This document shows positions 27,713 through 36,922 of a DNA stretch of 47,587 nt, piece by piece (within the stretch, counting starts at the first letter, position 1; every line of letters begins with the position of its first letter). The position numbers were made by a program, and so were the translations under genes. This stretch comes from Deltaproteobacteria bacterium (GTDB lineage: Bacteria > Desulfobacterota > Binatia > Binatales > Binataceae). The notes under the pieces were generated by a model. It was given only the letters and a program-made list of their open reading frames with translations, was not told the DNA's origin and searched no databases. The stretch spans positions 1 through 47,587 of the forward strand of contig JAKBMB010000002.1 of NCBI GenBank assembly GCA_021831785.1, written 5' to 3'.

Positions 27713-28339
27713 ATGTTTCATTTTTTAAATCCGAGTTATATCGCGCTGTGGATCGCGACGTGGGGTTATTTAGGGATCGCCGTTTTCGTTTTCATCGGCA
27801 ATCTAGGCGTCCCGGTGCCGGAGGAGACCGTGGTGCTGGCGGCCGGGTTTTTAGCCGGCCGCGGCATTCTCGATCCGCGCCTGGTGTTCGCCGTGGCGCT
27901 GGGAAGCGCGATTAGCGGGGACAGTTTCGGTTATCTCATCGGCCGTACCGGCGGCCAGCATTTGCTCGAACAATTGGGCATTCGCTTCAAGTTCGTGGTT
28001 CGCCGCCATCGCCGCTTCAAGCAATTTTTCGCCGCGCACGGCAACAAGACGGTCTTCTTCGCGCGCTTCGTTCCCGGCTTGCGTTTCATGGCCGGACCGA
28101 TGGCAGGCGCGGCGGGCATGCACTTTTGGCGCTTTTTGGGCTGGAACGTATGCGGTGCCACGGTTTGGTGTGGAGCGATGGTGACGATCGGGTACCTGGT
28201 TGGGGATGAATGGGAGAAGGTGGCCCACCTGGTTCATCGAGCCGGCGGATGGCTACTGGTTGGCCTGCTGGTGACGGTAGTCGTGTTGACCTTTTGGTGG
28301 CGCGAGCGCCCGCGGCCGGCACGGCGCGCCGAGTTCTGA
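27713..28339 (+). CDS. DedA-family membrane protein
   Basis: A 208-residue DedA/VTT-domain protein. The family block NLGVPVPEETVVLAAGFLAG is followed by SGDSFGYLIGRTGGQHLLE and the conserved arginine motif FFARFVPGLRFMAGPMAGAAGM. About five hydrophobic segments place it in the inner membrane. DedA proteins scramble or recycle undecaprenyl-phosphate and phospholipids and affect membrane-potential-linked resistance. ATG 27713 was preferred over an in-frame GTG at 27668 because it begins right at the typical FxFLNPSY start. It stands alone between divergent and convergent neighbours. Confidence 0.92.
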   Translation: MFHFLNPSYIALWIATWGYLGIAVFVFIGNLGVPVPEETVVLAAGFLAGRGILDPRLVFAVALGSAISGDSFGYLIGRTGGQHLLEQLGIRFKFVVRRHRRFKQFFAAHGNKTVFFARFVPGLRFMAGPMAGAAGMHFWRFLGWNVCGATVWCGAMVTIGYLVGDEWEKVAHLVHRAGGWLLVGLLVTVVVLTFWWRERPRPARRAEF

Positions 28340-28393
28340 GGCGGGTGTGCGGGTCTTAGGCGCGGCTCGGCGCGCGCTCGCCGCGCGACCCAA

Positions 28394-28410
28394 GGCGCGC
28401 CCTTCGCGCC
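28394..28410. terminator. GC hairpin between convergent genes
   Basis: GGCGCG (28394-28399) and CGCGCC (28405-28410) around CCCTT form a strong hairpin in the 83-base gap between the convergent dedA and decarboxylase genes, with further GC-rich inverted sequence to the left. There is no T-run; it may stop both transcripts weakly. Confidence 0.35.
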
Positions 28411-28422
28411 GGCGCCGGCTTC

Positions 28423-30099
28423 TCACGCGCGCGCTTCCTTGGGCGGCTGAGAGCGTTTGGCAGCGGCTTTGATGTACTTCTGTGAGATCGGTGACAGGTC
28501 GGCATAACCCAGTTGGACATGGATGATCGAGAAGGTCGGTGCTGCTGCCGCCGCGCTCAGGGCCTTGCGCAGTTCCCTGACGGTCTTAACTTTAAGTCCG
28601 AGCCCACCCCAAGCTTCCGCCAGTCGGGCGTAAGGCCAGGGCGGTATCGTGAGCAGTTCGGGACGCTCGGCCACCGGGCGGAAGATGCCCCATCCGCCAT
28701 TGTCGATGACTAGCACAATCGGGTTCGCGCCGAACGCCTGCGAGTGGGAGATTTCGGGGCCGGTCATCTGAAAGCTCCCGTCTCCGCACAGCACCAGAGG
28801 ACGAAAGCCCGTCCCCGCCTGCGCGCCCAGCGCGGCGGGAATCGAAAAACCCATCGAGGCGTAATAGCCCTGGGCGAGGTAGACGCCGTTGTGGGGCACG
28901 CGGATGTCGAGTCCGGCAAAAAGCATGTCGCCGGATTCGGCAACGACGACGTACTTGCGCTTATCGCTGAGGAAGTCGTTGACCGCGCGCAGAAGGCTTA
29001 TTACCTTGAGCGGTGCGTCCTCGCCCGGCGCGTTGCCCTGCAAGTTGTCGGCGTACCGGACCGTCTCCTGATGGCGGCGCAGGTCCTGGCGCAGAAACGC
29101 GCGGACGAACTCGCGCACGCCGACGTCGGTGTAGCAGTGGAAACTTACGTCCACGCGCCGGTCCACCGCCCAAACGGTGCGCTCCTCGACGATGTGCGGC
29201 GGCCGGTTGCCGAAGTTCATGTCGGTCTTAAGGCAGCCGAGGTTGATGATCAGGTCGGCCGCATCCATCCGTTCGACGATGGGGCGCGGACTTATCTCGC
29301 CGACGTGGACCCCCATGTACAGCGGGTGATCCATCGGAAACGCGCCCTTGCCCAGCACCGTGGCGAGCACCGGAGTGCCGGTGCGCTCGGCCAGTTCAAT
29401 CAGGTCGGCGGTCGCCTTGAAGCGATGGATTTCGATGCCGGCGATGATCACCGGCGCCCGGCTCTGATTGAACATCCGCGCCGCGTCGCGCGCCGCTTCC
29501 TCGACCTTGCGCGCGTTTGAGGGCGGGAAGTGAAGCTTGCCGTCCCATTCGATGATCTCCTTGGGAACCTCAACTTCGCGGTCTACCATGTCGCGATGGA
29601 TCTCGATATAGCCCGGCCGCTGCTGCGCCCAAACGGCCTGCACGACCTCGTGCACCTGCCGCGCGGCGCATCGCGGATCGGTGATCACTTGCGAGGCGCA
29701 GGTTACTTCCTGGTAGATGCGATGCTGCGATTCAATCTCGCGGGCTTGGTGGTGAATTAGCGTGCCGAGCTTGCGCTCTTCCTCACCCGGCCCGCCGGAG
29801 AAGACCAGTACCGGCACGTGTTCGGCGAAGGAGCCGGCGACCGGATTTACCATGTTATGGCCGCCCGCGCCGTAAGTGACGCATATCGGCGCTATGCGGC
29901 CGGTGGCGCGGGCGTACCCGTCGGCAGCGAAGCCGACTCCGGGTTCGTGCGACAACGTCAAAATTTTCAGGCCGCGGTCCTGGCCGAAGCGGAAAAAGAG
30001 CTTGAGCACGAGATCGCCCGGAATGCCGAACAAGTGGCGGACGCCGATTTTCTGCAGGTAGGCGACGACGAAGTCGCCCAATGCCATTCGTCGTTTCAT
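28423..30099 (-). CDS. Thiamine-diphosphate-dependent 2-oxo acid decarboxylase (IPDC/PDC-like)
   Basis: A 558-residue ThDP enzyme with the three-domain layout. LSHEPGVGFAADGYARAT carries the conserved Glu that activates the thiamine ring; TLIHHQAREIESQHRIYQE has the paired-His motif characteristic of pyruvate/indolepyruvate/phenylpyruvate decarboxylases rather than acetolactate synthases; GDGSFQMTGPEISHSQ...DNGGW is the ThDP/Mg site. It therefore probably decarboxylates an aromatic or branched 2-oxo acid to an aldehyde. ATG 30099 is used (a TTG lies three codons upstream). It is divergent from the DUF1232 gene. A zinc alcohol dehydrogenase able to reduce aldehydes lies further along the window, but not in an operon with it. 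Confidence 0.85.
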   Translation of the reverse strand: MKRRMALGDFVVAYLQKIGVRHLFGIPGDLVLKLFFRFGQDRGLKILTLSHEPGVGFAADGYARATGRIAPICVTYGAGGHNMVNPVAGSFAEHVPVLVFSGGPGEEERKLGTLIHHQAREIESQHRIYQEVTCASQVITDPRCAARQVHEVVQAVWAQQRPGYIEIHRDMVDREVEVPKEIIEWDGKLHFPPSNARKVEEAARDAARMFNQSRAPVIIAGIEIHRFKATADLIELAERTGTPVLATVLGKGAFPMDHPLYMGVHVGEISPRPIVERMDAADLIINLGCLKTDMNFGNRPPHIVEERTVWAVDRRVDVSFHCYTDVGVREFVRAFLRQDLRRHQETVRYADNLQGNAPGEDAPLKVISLLRAVNDFLSDKRKYVVVAESGDMLFAGLDIRVPHNGVYLAQGYYASMGFSIPAALGAQAGTGFRPLVLCGDGSFQMTGPEISHSQAFGANPIVLVIDNGGWGIFRPVAERPELLTIPPWPYARLAEAWGGLGLKVKTVRELRKALSAAAAAPTFSIIHVQLGYADLSPISQKYIKAAAKRSQPPKEARA

Positions 30100-30223
30100 C
30101 GTTGCCAATTCGGGCGGCGGCGTTGAGCGGAACCGCGCAGCGCGTGTCGATCATGACGGAACACCAAGCGTAGTTTAGGGCTTCTTGCTTTTGCTGTCAC
30201 GTCATATAGTAGTAATAGAAGAG

Positions 30224-30541
30224 ATGTGGCGAAGGTTGCTTAGGCCGCGGTTATTCCTCGATCCGTTGCGGATGGCGAGGGTTCTTGTCTTTTTGCCTCA
30301 CTTCCTGCGCGTCTTTGTGGCGTTGATGAAAGACCGGCGAGTTTCGGCGATGACCAAGATGGTGCCGGTGGTGGCGCTGCTGGTGCTCTTGTCGCCGCCC
30401 GCGCTGGAGCTTGACTTGATTCCGTTTCTCGGCGAGCTCGACGTTCTTCTCTTAGGTTATCTGGCGCTGAGGCTCTTTGTGTGGCTCTGTCCGCCCGAGG
30501 TGGTGCGAGAGCACGTTTCGCGCATCGCTAGGGGCGCCTGA
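30224..30541 (+). CDS. DUF1232 (YkvA-family) membrane protein
   Basis: A protein of 105 residues with two hydrophobic stretches: RVLVFLPHFLRVFVALMKD and MVPVVALLVLLSPPALELDL, followed by LIPFLGELDVLLLGYLALR. The pattern of a short membrane protein with an SP..LDLIPFLG-D core is that of YkvA/DUF1232. Its biochemical role is unknown. It is separated by three bases from the UPF0182 gene, so it is probably the first gene of that operon. ATG 30224 is preferred to an upstream in-frame start. Confidence 0.85.
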   Translation: MWRRLLRPRLFLDPLRMARVLVFLPHFLRVFVALMKDRRVSAMTKMVPVVALLVLLSPPALELDLIPFLGELDVLLLGYLALRLFVWLCPPEVVREHVSRIARGA

Positions 30542-30543
30542 AA

Positions 30544-33288
30544 ATGTCCCGGGCGCGCAAGGTCGCACTGGCAGCGGGAGCGCTACTTGTTATAGCGGCG
30601 CTGATCTCGCTGAGCCTGCTCAGCGAGTTCTTCGTCGATTTGCTGTGGTTTGACGCGCTCAATTACCGGGCGACATTCGCGACGATGGTGGTGGCACGGT
30701 GGGGGCTGCTCGGCTCGCTGTGGCTGATCGCTTTCGCGGTCCTCGTGCTCAACGGGCTGGTTGCGCTGCGCCTGAGCGGCGAGCGCCAATGGCCTCGCGT
30801 GGTGCGCCGTCCGGACGAGATCGTTCAGCTAAGCTTGCCCGATCTTTTGCGCAATCTGGGCGCTCGCGTGCCCTGGAAGGTGCTTTTGACCGTGGTCGCG
30901 GCGTTGCTCGCGCTCGCGGTGGCCAGTGGCGAGTCCGCCAACTGGCCGGTCTATCTTAAGGCGTTGTATGCGACACCATTCAACATCGTTGATCCGGTCT
31001 ATCGGCGCGATGTCGGGTTCTACGTCTTCACGCTGCCGTGGCTGGAGGATCTGCGCGACCTGATTTTATGGCTGGTCATCCTGAGCGCGGCGCTGTCAGG
31101 CGGGATTTACTGGCTGCGTCAGGGGGTTGATTTTACCGAGTCGCCGCCTCGCGTCTCGACCGCCGCGACCGCGCATCTTTCCGTGTTGCTGGCGGTCTTT
31201 TTCGTCCAGCGTGCTTTCAGCTATTGGCTGGGACGTTTTGAGTTGCTGCTGCACGGTAACGGCGTGGTTTACGGTTTTCGCTACGTCGACGGTCTATTGT
31301 GGCAGCCCGGGCTTTGGCTGTTGATAGTTCTTTCGCTGGCCGCTGCGGCGATGTGTTTGGCCAATCTTGTCGAGCGCGGCGTGCGGCTGCCGTTGATGGG
31401 CGCGCTGATTTTGTTCATTCCGGCCGTGGGCTTGAATTTTCTTCAGCCGGCGATCGAGCAGTTTCGCGTCAAACCCAACGAGCTTGCGCTTGAGCGGCCC
31501 TATCTCGAACACAATATCGAGTTGACGCGCCGCGCCTATCGGCTCGATGCGGTCAGCGTCAAGCCGTTTGCGGGACTGGGCAAGCTTTCGCCCGAAGTGC
31601 TGAAGATGAACGAAGCCACGGTCAAAAATATCCGGCTGTGGGACACGCGTCCGCTGCTTGCTACTTACCGTCAGCTCCAGGAGATCCGGCTTTATTACGA
31701 TTTTCGCGACGTGGACGTTGATCGTTATCCGGTGCAGGGACAATACAAGCAGGTGATGCTCTCGGCGCGCGAGTTTAACCCCGCGCTGCTTCCGGAAAAC
31801 GCTCGCACTTGGGTGAATCAACGTCTAAATTACACTCACGGGTTCGGTCTGGTGATGAGCCCGGTGACGCTAAAAAGCGGTGAAGGGCTGCCGGTCTTCT
31901 ACCTCAAAGACGTGCCGCCCGTGTCGCCGGTCGGGCTCAACGTCGAACAGCCGAGGATTTACTACGGCCAGGAAGACGACAATTACGTAGTGGTCGATAC
32001 CGCCGCGCCCGAATTCGATTATCCCAAGGGCGCCAGCAACGTCTTTTCTTACTACCAAGGGCGAGGCGGTGTGAGGATCAGCGGGCTCACTAGACGCGCG
32101 CTGTTCAGCTATTACTACCGTGATGTGAATTTGCTGCTGACCGGCGCGATACGGCCGAACAGTCAGATCCTGCTGCGGCGCAATATCAACGATCGGATCG
32201 CGCGGCTTGCGCCGTTCCTGATCCAGGATCGCAATCCTTACCTTGTGCTTCATGCCGGAAGGCTGTCCTGGATTATCGACTGTTACACGGTAAGCGACCA
32301 TTATCCTTACTCGGAGCCGAACGCCGACGGTATCAACTATATTCGCAATGCGGTTAAGGCAGTGATCGACGCCTACAGCGGCGAGACCACGTTTTACGTC
32401 GCCGATCCCGCGGACCCCATCATCCAGTGCTGGAGTAAAATCTTCCCGAAGATGTTTCAGCCGCTGTCGGCGATGCCGGCCGCGCTGCGAACGCATATCC
32501 GCTATCCGGAAGACCTGTTCATGATCCAGGCCGATGTCTACCGCACCTACCACATGCGTAATCCCGAGGTGTTTTATAATCGCGAAGATCTGTGGGGATT
32601 CGCGCGGGAAAATTACGCCGGACAGACCGTCATGATGCAGGCTTATTACACGATCATGCGGCTGCCGGGCGAGATGCACGAAGAGTTCATCTTGATGATC
32701 CCGATGGTCCCGCGCGGGCGAGACAACATGATTTCGTGGCTTGCCGCGCGCTGCGACGGCGACAATTACGGCCGCCTTCTCGAATACGCCTTCTCCAAGG
32801 AGAAGCTGGTTTACGGCCCCTACCAGATCGAAGCGCGAATCAACCAAAATCCCGTAATCTCGCGCCAGATTTCGCTTTGGAACCAGATGGGCTCGCGAGT
32901 AGTGCTGGGCAACATGATGGTGACGCCTATCGCCGATACGCTGCTCTACGTCGAGCCGCTCTATCTGCGAGCGGAGAACGGCCAGTTGCCGGAACTGCAA
33001 CGCGTGATCGCCGCTTACGGGGACCGAGTGACAATGGGCGAGGACCTTGACGACGCCCTCAGGCAACTGTTCGGCGCCGCGCCGGGAACCGCGGCCGAGA
33101 CCGCCCAAACGCCGCAGCCGCCTGCGCCGGCGTCGCCCGCTGGGCAGGCGCCTCAAGCTAACGCTATCAGCGCCGCCGGCGCCGCCTATCAGCAAGCGCT
33201 TGAGGCGTTGCGGGCGGGCAACTGGGCCGAGTTCGGCACGCAGATGCAGAAGCTCGGGCAAGCGCTCAACCGGCCGGCCGCGCAATAA
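30544..33288 (+). CDS. UPF0182 membrane protein
   Basis: A 914-residue protein of the UPF0182 family, common in actinobacteria, cyanobacteria and some deltaproteobacteria-like groups. The first 290 residues hold about seven membrane segments (ALLVIAALISLSLLSEFF, WGLLGSLWLIAFAVLVLNG, LWLLIVLSLAAAAMCLANL). The large remaining part is predicted outside the cytoplasm and has many conserved aromatic and charged motifs (NIRLWDTRPLLATYRQLQE, WIIDCYTVSDHYPYSEP). The C-terminal 60 residues are Pro/Ala/Gln-rich. Function is not established. Its neighbours, a kinase-regulator pair, may control it. Confidence 0.9.
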   Translation: MSRARKVALAAGALLVIAALISLSLLSEFFVDLLWFDALNYRATFATMVVARWGLLGSLWLIAFAVLVLNGLVALRLSGERQWPRVVRRPDEIVQLSLPDLLRNLGARVPWKVLLTVVAALLALAVASGESANWPVYLKALYATPFNIVDPVYRRDVGFYVFTLPWLEDLRDLILWLVILSAALSGGIYWLRQGVDFTESPPRVSTAATAHLSVLLAVFFVQRAFSYWLGRFELLLHGNGVVYGFRYVDGLLWQPGLWLLIVLSLAAAAMCLANLVERGVRLPLMGALILFIPAVGLNFLQPAIEQFRVKPNELALERPYLEHNIELTRRAYRLDAVSVKPFAGLGKLSPEVLKMNEATVKNIRLWDTRPLLATYRQLQEIRLYYDFRDVDVDRYPVQGQYKQVMLSAREFNPALLPENARTWVNQRLNYTHGFGLVMSPVTLKSGEGLPVFYLKDVPPVSPVGLNVEQPRIYYGQEDDNYVVVDTAAPEFDYPKGASNVFSYYQGRGGVRISGLTRRALFSYYYRDVNLLLTGAIRPNSQILLRRNINDRIARLAPFLIQDRNPYLVLHAGRLSWIIDCYTVSDHYPYSEPNADGINYIRNAVKAVIDAYSGETTFYVADPADPIIQCWSKIFPKMFQPLSAMPAALRTHIRYPEDLFMIQADVYRTYHMRNPEVFYNREDLWGFARENYAGQTVMMQAYYTIMRLPGEMHEEFILMIPMVPRGRDNMISWLAARCDGDNYGRLLEYAFSKEKLVYGPYQIEARINQNPVISRQISLWNQMGSRVVLGNMMVTPIADTLLYVEPLYLRAENGQLPELQRVIAAYGDRVTMGEDLDDALRQLFGAAPGTAAETAQTPQPPAPASPAGQAPQANAISAAGAAYQQALEALRAGNWAEFGTQMQKLGQALNRPAAQ

Positions 33289-33298
33289 GGCGTTTGTT

Positions 33299-35074
33299 CT
33301 GGACCCGGAAAGTAAACTTTCGGGCGAAATCGAGCACCGCGACTTTTCCTCTGAGCTTGCGCGCCCGCGCGAAAACCTCGAGCAGGACGAGGTTGACGCG
33401 CAACTTAGCGAACTCGTCCGCCATACTCTGACGGCCTGCTCAGGCACGGCTTGTTTTATCGCGTATCGCTCCAAGCTCGGCGATGGGTTGGCGCGGGTCG
33501 GGCTCAACGTTGGTATCGTGCAACTCCTGTCGCTCCGGTTAGATGCGCTCTTTGGACGCGAGCGCCGCCGGCCGGACTCCAGCCGCGAATCGATCATAGC
33601 CCTCGGTCCGGCCGAGCTTGCCTCGTTCACCGGGCTTGGCGATGAGATTTCCCTTGCAAGCCGGCTTATCGCCGCTTCATTCAGCGAGCAGTCAACCGGC
33701 GTGGTCATAGCGCTAGTCATGACCGGCCGGCGCCAGGGACTGGAAATCGAGGCCGCGCTCCGGATTGCAAGCCGTGCGGCGCTGCTCGCGGTGAAAGGCC
33801 GGGAGTACGCGCAGGCAAACGCGTTTTGGCGGGAGCGCGCGCTGGCGGCGAGCGAGGATCGAGCCCGGCAGCGCCAGGGCAGCCTACAGGACGCGCGCGA
33901 GCGCGAGCACCTTCGTACCGCGCTGGAGACGCTCGCGCGTCTGCCGCGGCGCAAAAGATTCCAAGGCTTTGCCGAAATCGCGGCCCAACTTGGCCGGTCC
34001 GAAGCCTGGGAGCTGGCCGTCGACGAGGGTGACGGGCTTGCCTTAAAGGCGAGCTTTGGTCTGAGGGCTCCGCGTTCATTGGGCCTAGCCAGCGCGCTGC
34101 GCGCAAGCTTTGAGCGCCGCGCGACTATCATCAGGCGCGCAAGGGACGTCGGCGCCCTATTCTGCGGCGCAAAGGCCGCGGCGAATCGAGTCGAAGACGC
34201 CCAGGACGCGCCCCAAGCAATCGGCGGGGCCGAGCGCGAAGATGCCGACTGCAGTAACGTCGTTGAGCATGTCTCGCGCGCTTACGCCGAGGACAGCCTG
34301 CTGCGCGAGCATGGCTTCGCCAGCTATGTCGCCGTTCCCTTCGCGCGAGGCGTCCTCATGCTCGCGAGCTCCAGGCTGGCGCACACCGCCGTAGTTCGGC
34401 GCGTCCAGGATTTCATCGCGGCCGCGCAGCCGGTAGTAAAGGCGTGGCTGCTCGAAGATGAGGTCGAACGCTATCGCGCACTGGTGCGAAAGCTCGGCCT
34501 ACGTCTTTTAAGCGCGGCTGACCTCGAGCGGGCGCGCATCGCGCGGGACCTCCACGACGACCAAGCGCAGCTTGTGGCGACGCTCAAGCTTGCGCTGAGC
34601 GCCCCGAAAGCTCGGGCGGCCAAGCTTATCACCGAGATCGAGCGCGAACTGCGCGCGCGTATCACGGCTTTGCGTCCGGCCACGCTGGGCAGGCTTTCAC
34701 TCCGGCGCGCAATCGAGCGTGAGCTTGAGCGGCTTAAGGCGGCCGGGATCAAAACCAAGTTGTTGTCGGCCATCTCGGAGCGCGGGCTGAGCAAGCCTAT
34801 GCGCCAAATTTGCTTCCAAGTCGTTCGCGAGGCGCTGGCGAACGTCGCAAGACATGCGGCGGCGGCCGAAGTTGTGGTTACGCTCAAGCGGCGTAACAAA
34901 GCGCTTTGGCTGGAGATTGCGAACGACGGCGTCAACCCGCGGCGCGCTTTTCGCGGCAAAGGCGCCGGACTGGCCGGCCTTGACGAGCGAGTCGCGCTGC
35001 TCGGCGGCACCTGCCGTTTCACGGTGGGCCGGGGCAAAAGCCGGTTAGTCGCCGAGATTCCGTGTGCCGGCTGA
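33299..35074 (+). CDS. NarX/DegS-type histidine kinase
   Basis: A cytoplasmic-looking kinase of about 590 residues. Residues up to about 390 contain two or three GAF-like modules (for example LVRHTLTACSGTACFIAYRS). A HisKA_3 motif RARIARDLHDDQAQLVATL has phospho-acceptor His at codon 34553, and the ATPase part contains FQVVREALANVARHAAAAE and GKGAGLAGLDERVALLGG. No transmembrane segment is apparent. The start is unclear: no ATG/GTG/TTG occurs in frame near the beginning of coding-looking sequence, and AAGG lies eight bases before CTG 33299; a start inside the UPF0182 gene is also possible. Its stop overlaps the ATG of the response regulator (TGATG), so the pair is coupled. Confidence 0.8.
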   Translation: MDPESKLSGEIEHRDFSSELARPRENLEQDEVDAQLSELVRHTLTACSGTACFIAYRSKLGDGLARVGLNVGIVQLLSLRLDALFGRERRRPDSSRESIIALGPAELASFTGLGDEISLASRLIAASFSEQSTGVVIALVMTGRRQGLEIEAALRIASRAALLAVKGREYAQANAFWRERALAASEDRARQRQGSLQDAREREHLRTALETLARLPRRKRFQGFAEIAAQLGRSEAWELAVDEGDGLALKASFGLRAPRSLGLASALRASFERRATIIRRARDVGALFCGAKAAANRVEDAQDAPQAIGGAEREDADCSNVVEHVSRAYAEDSLLREHGFASYVAVPFARGVLMLASSRLAHTAVVRRVQDFIAAAQPVVKAWLLEDEVERYRALVRKLGLRLLSAADLERARIARDLHDDQAQLVATLKLALSAPKARAAKLITEIERELRARITALRPATLGRLSLRRAIERELERLKAAGIKTKLLSAISERGLSKPMRQICFQVVREALANVARHAAAAEVVVTLKRRNKALWLEIANDGVNPRRAFRGKGAGLAGLDERVALLGGTCRFTVGRGKSRLVAEIPCAG

Positions 35075-35730
35075 TGAGCGGCGAGGTCAGGCGTTTGAAG
35101 GTGCTAATCGCCGATGACCATCGGATGGTGCGCGAGGCCCTGCGCTTGGTCCTGGAACCCGAATGCGAGGTTATCGCGCAGGCTTCGGCTGGGGAGGAAG
35201 CGATCGCGCTTGCGCTCAGGGATCGTCCCGATATCGTGGTGATGGACATCGGGATGCCGGGCGCGGGAGGAATCGAAGCCGCGCGGCGCCTGGCGAAGCA
35301 AGCACCGGCGGTCAAGGTCCTCATTCTGAGCCAATACGACGACGAGGAATACGTGCTCGAAAGCCTGGCCGAGGCTCAAGCGGCGGGTTACGTGCTGAAG
35401 GGCGACGCCGCCGCGGACCTGGTTGCCGCGGTGCGCGCCGTATGCGCGGGAAAACGATATATAAGTCCGTCGGTCGCTCCTATCGTCTTGCGCCGCATGC
35501 AGACCAAAACCGACCGCGGAGCAAAACCGGCGGCCCCGACCCGGCGAGAGCGCGCGATACTCAAGCTGATAGGCGAGGGCGCGACCGCCAAGGAGATCGC
35601 CGCGCGGCTGGGGATTAGCCCCAAGACGGCGCAAATCCATCGCGCAAATCTGATGGCCAAGCTCAACATGCGCTCAACCGCCGGATTGGTGCGATGGGCG
35701 ATTAAGCATAAAATTATTCGGCTGGAGTAG
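35074..35730 (+). CDS. NarL/FixJ-type response regulator
   Basis: A 218-residue regulator. The receiver domain has the acidic pocket LIADDHRMV, the phospho-acceptor Asp58 in IVVMDIGMPG and the conserved Lys in GYVLKGD. The C-terminal LuxR-type helix-turn-helix contains TRRERAILKLIGEGATAKEI and LGISPKTAQIHRANLMAKL, the usual recognition region. It is translated from ATG 35074, which overlaps the kinase stop codon. It is therefore the partner of the adjacent kinase and probably activates or represses a target operon; the UPF0182 genes immediately upstream are an obvious candidate. Confidence 0.94.
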   Translation: MSGEVRRLKVLIADDHRMVREALRLVLEPECEVIAQASAGEEAIALALRDRPDIVVMDIGMPGAGGIEAARRLAKQAPAVKVLILSQYDDEEYVLESLAEAQAAGYVLKGDAAADLVAAVRAVCAGKRYISPSVAPIVLRRMQTKTDRGAKPAAPTRRERAILKLIGEGATAKEIAARLGISPKTAQIHRANLMAKLNMRSTAGLVRWAIKHKIIRLE

Positions 35731-35950
35731 CTCTGGGCCGTTCGGCGCGACGCGAGCGGGATAGTCGGCGCGCGTGGCGTTGAGGCGACCGGCCCAGCTT
35801 ACCGCTTTTCTTGCCGGCTGCGCGGCAATCCGTCGCCCGCCGGCCTGACCCGAGCCGGTGCCCGGTCTGTGAGGCGCAGCCAAGATATCGCGTGTCACGC
35901 GGTGTGCCGCAGCCAAGAAATTTGAGCGTCGAACGCGGGTCGGCGGACCG

Positions 35951-36676
35951 ATGATTCCGTTAGGTGACGATGTTAAAGGCGGGCGCTTGACCCCGATCAA
36001 CACGCTGTTGGTCGCCACCAATCTCGGCGTGTTTGCCGCGCAGGTTTGGCTGGACGATCGAGCGAGCCGTCTGGTCTACGCCTTCGGTTTAGTTCCGGCG
36101 CGGGTGGTCGGCTTTCTTGCCTATCCGGTGGCGGACTTGATGCCGCCGCTGACTCTTCTGACCTCGATCTTTCTGCATGGTGGCGTGCTCCATCTGGCGG
36201 GCAATATGTTATACCTCGTCATATTCGGTCGGGCGGTCGAGCGGCGCTTTGGGCATGCGCCTTTCCTGTGCTTTTATCTGAGCGCGGGAATTGCGGCCGG
36301 TCTGGCCACGGTCTGGATGTCGCCGCATTCGACAATTCCGGTGATCGGAGCCAGCGGCGCGATCGCCGGGGTGCTGGGCGCATACTTTGTGCTTTACCCG
36401 CGCGCGCGTATACTGACGCTCTTGCCGGTGCCTTTGGCGCTGACCGCGGTGCGTGTGCCCGCGGTTGTGTATTTGTTAGCTTGGTTTGCCTTGCAGCTTT
36501 ATGCGGGGTCGTCCGGCTCGAGGCCGGCTATGACGGGCGCGGTAGCATGGTGGGCGCACGTAGGCGGGTTTTTGTTCGGCGTCGGTCTTGCGCCGCTTGT
36601 CGCCCGAGAATCGTCGGGACGCGTGCGCAAAGTCAGCCGCGCCTCGTCGGCTCAAACGCGCAAGGCCGGGCGCTGA
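35951..36676 (+). CDS. Rhomboid-family intramembrane serine protease
   Basis: A 241-residue rhomboid protease with six or seven membrane segments. The catalytic pair is Ser135 in VIGASGAIAGVLGAYFVLY (GxSG motif) and His203 in WWAHVGGFLFGVGL. Asn85 in HLAGNMLYLVIFGRAVERRFG is the conserved stabilising residue near the oxyanion. Rhomboids cleave membrane-spanning substrates within the bilayer, and none is known here. ATG 35951 begins the typical short N-terminus MIPLGDDVKGGRLTPINTLL. It precedes dnaB by 246 bases with no gene between. Confidence 0.93.
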   Translation: MIPLGDDVKGGRLTPINTLLVATNLGVFAAQVWLDDRASRLVYAFGLVPARVVGFLAYPVADLMPPLTLLTSIFLHGGVLHLAGNMLYLVIFGRAVERRFGHAPFLCFYLSAGIAAGLATVWMSPHSTIPVIGASGAIAGVLGAYFVLYPRARILTLLPVPLALTAVRVPAVVYLLAWFALQLYAGSSGSRPAMTGAVAWWAHVGGFLFGVGLAPLVARESSGRVRKVSRASSAQTRKAGR

Positions 36677-36922
36677 TGGCTGGTGCGGGACGAGGGCGAG
36701 TAACCAAGACCCGGATACCTCGCGGTCTTTGTGCTCGGAATGCTATGGCGCGTCGCTAACTCAGGGCGAGGCCGGGCTGCGCGCAACCGGTCCGCATGCC
36801 AGCAAGCTTTTCACTCACCGCCGGGCGTGGCCGGAGTTGCTCAGCAGCATGTGTATTGCGCCTCGCGGTTGAACGCTGCGCGATGAGGCGCCCGGCGCAG
36901 ACCGCGTGAAGGATTAACGCAG

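Noticed and set aside
27310..27915. A 201-codon plus-strand frame overlapping dedA.
   Set aside because: It runs out of frame across the true dedA gene, and its sequence is Arg/Ser/Pro-rich with no homology seen.
31870..34131. A 753-codon open frame on the minus strand.
   Set aside because: It lies opposite UPF0182 and the kinase gene, both clearly homologous on the plus strand, and its translation is Arg/Ser-rich with no domain.
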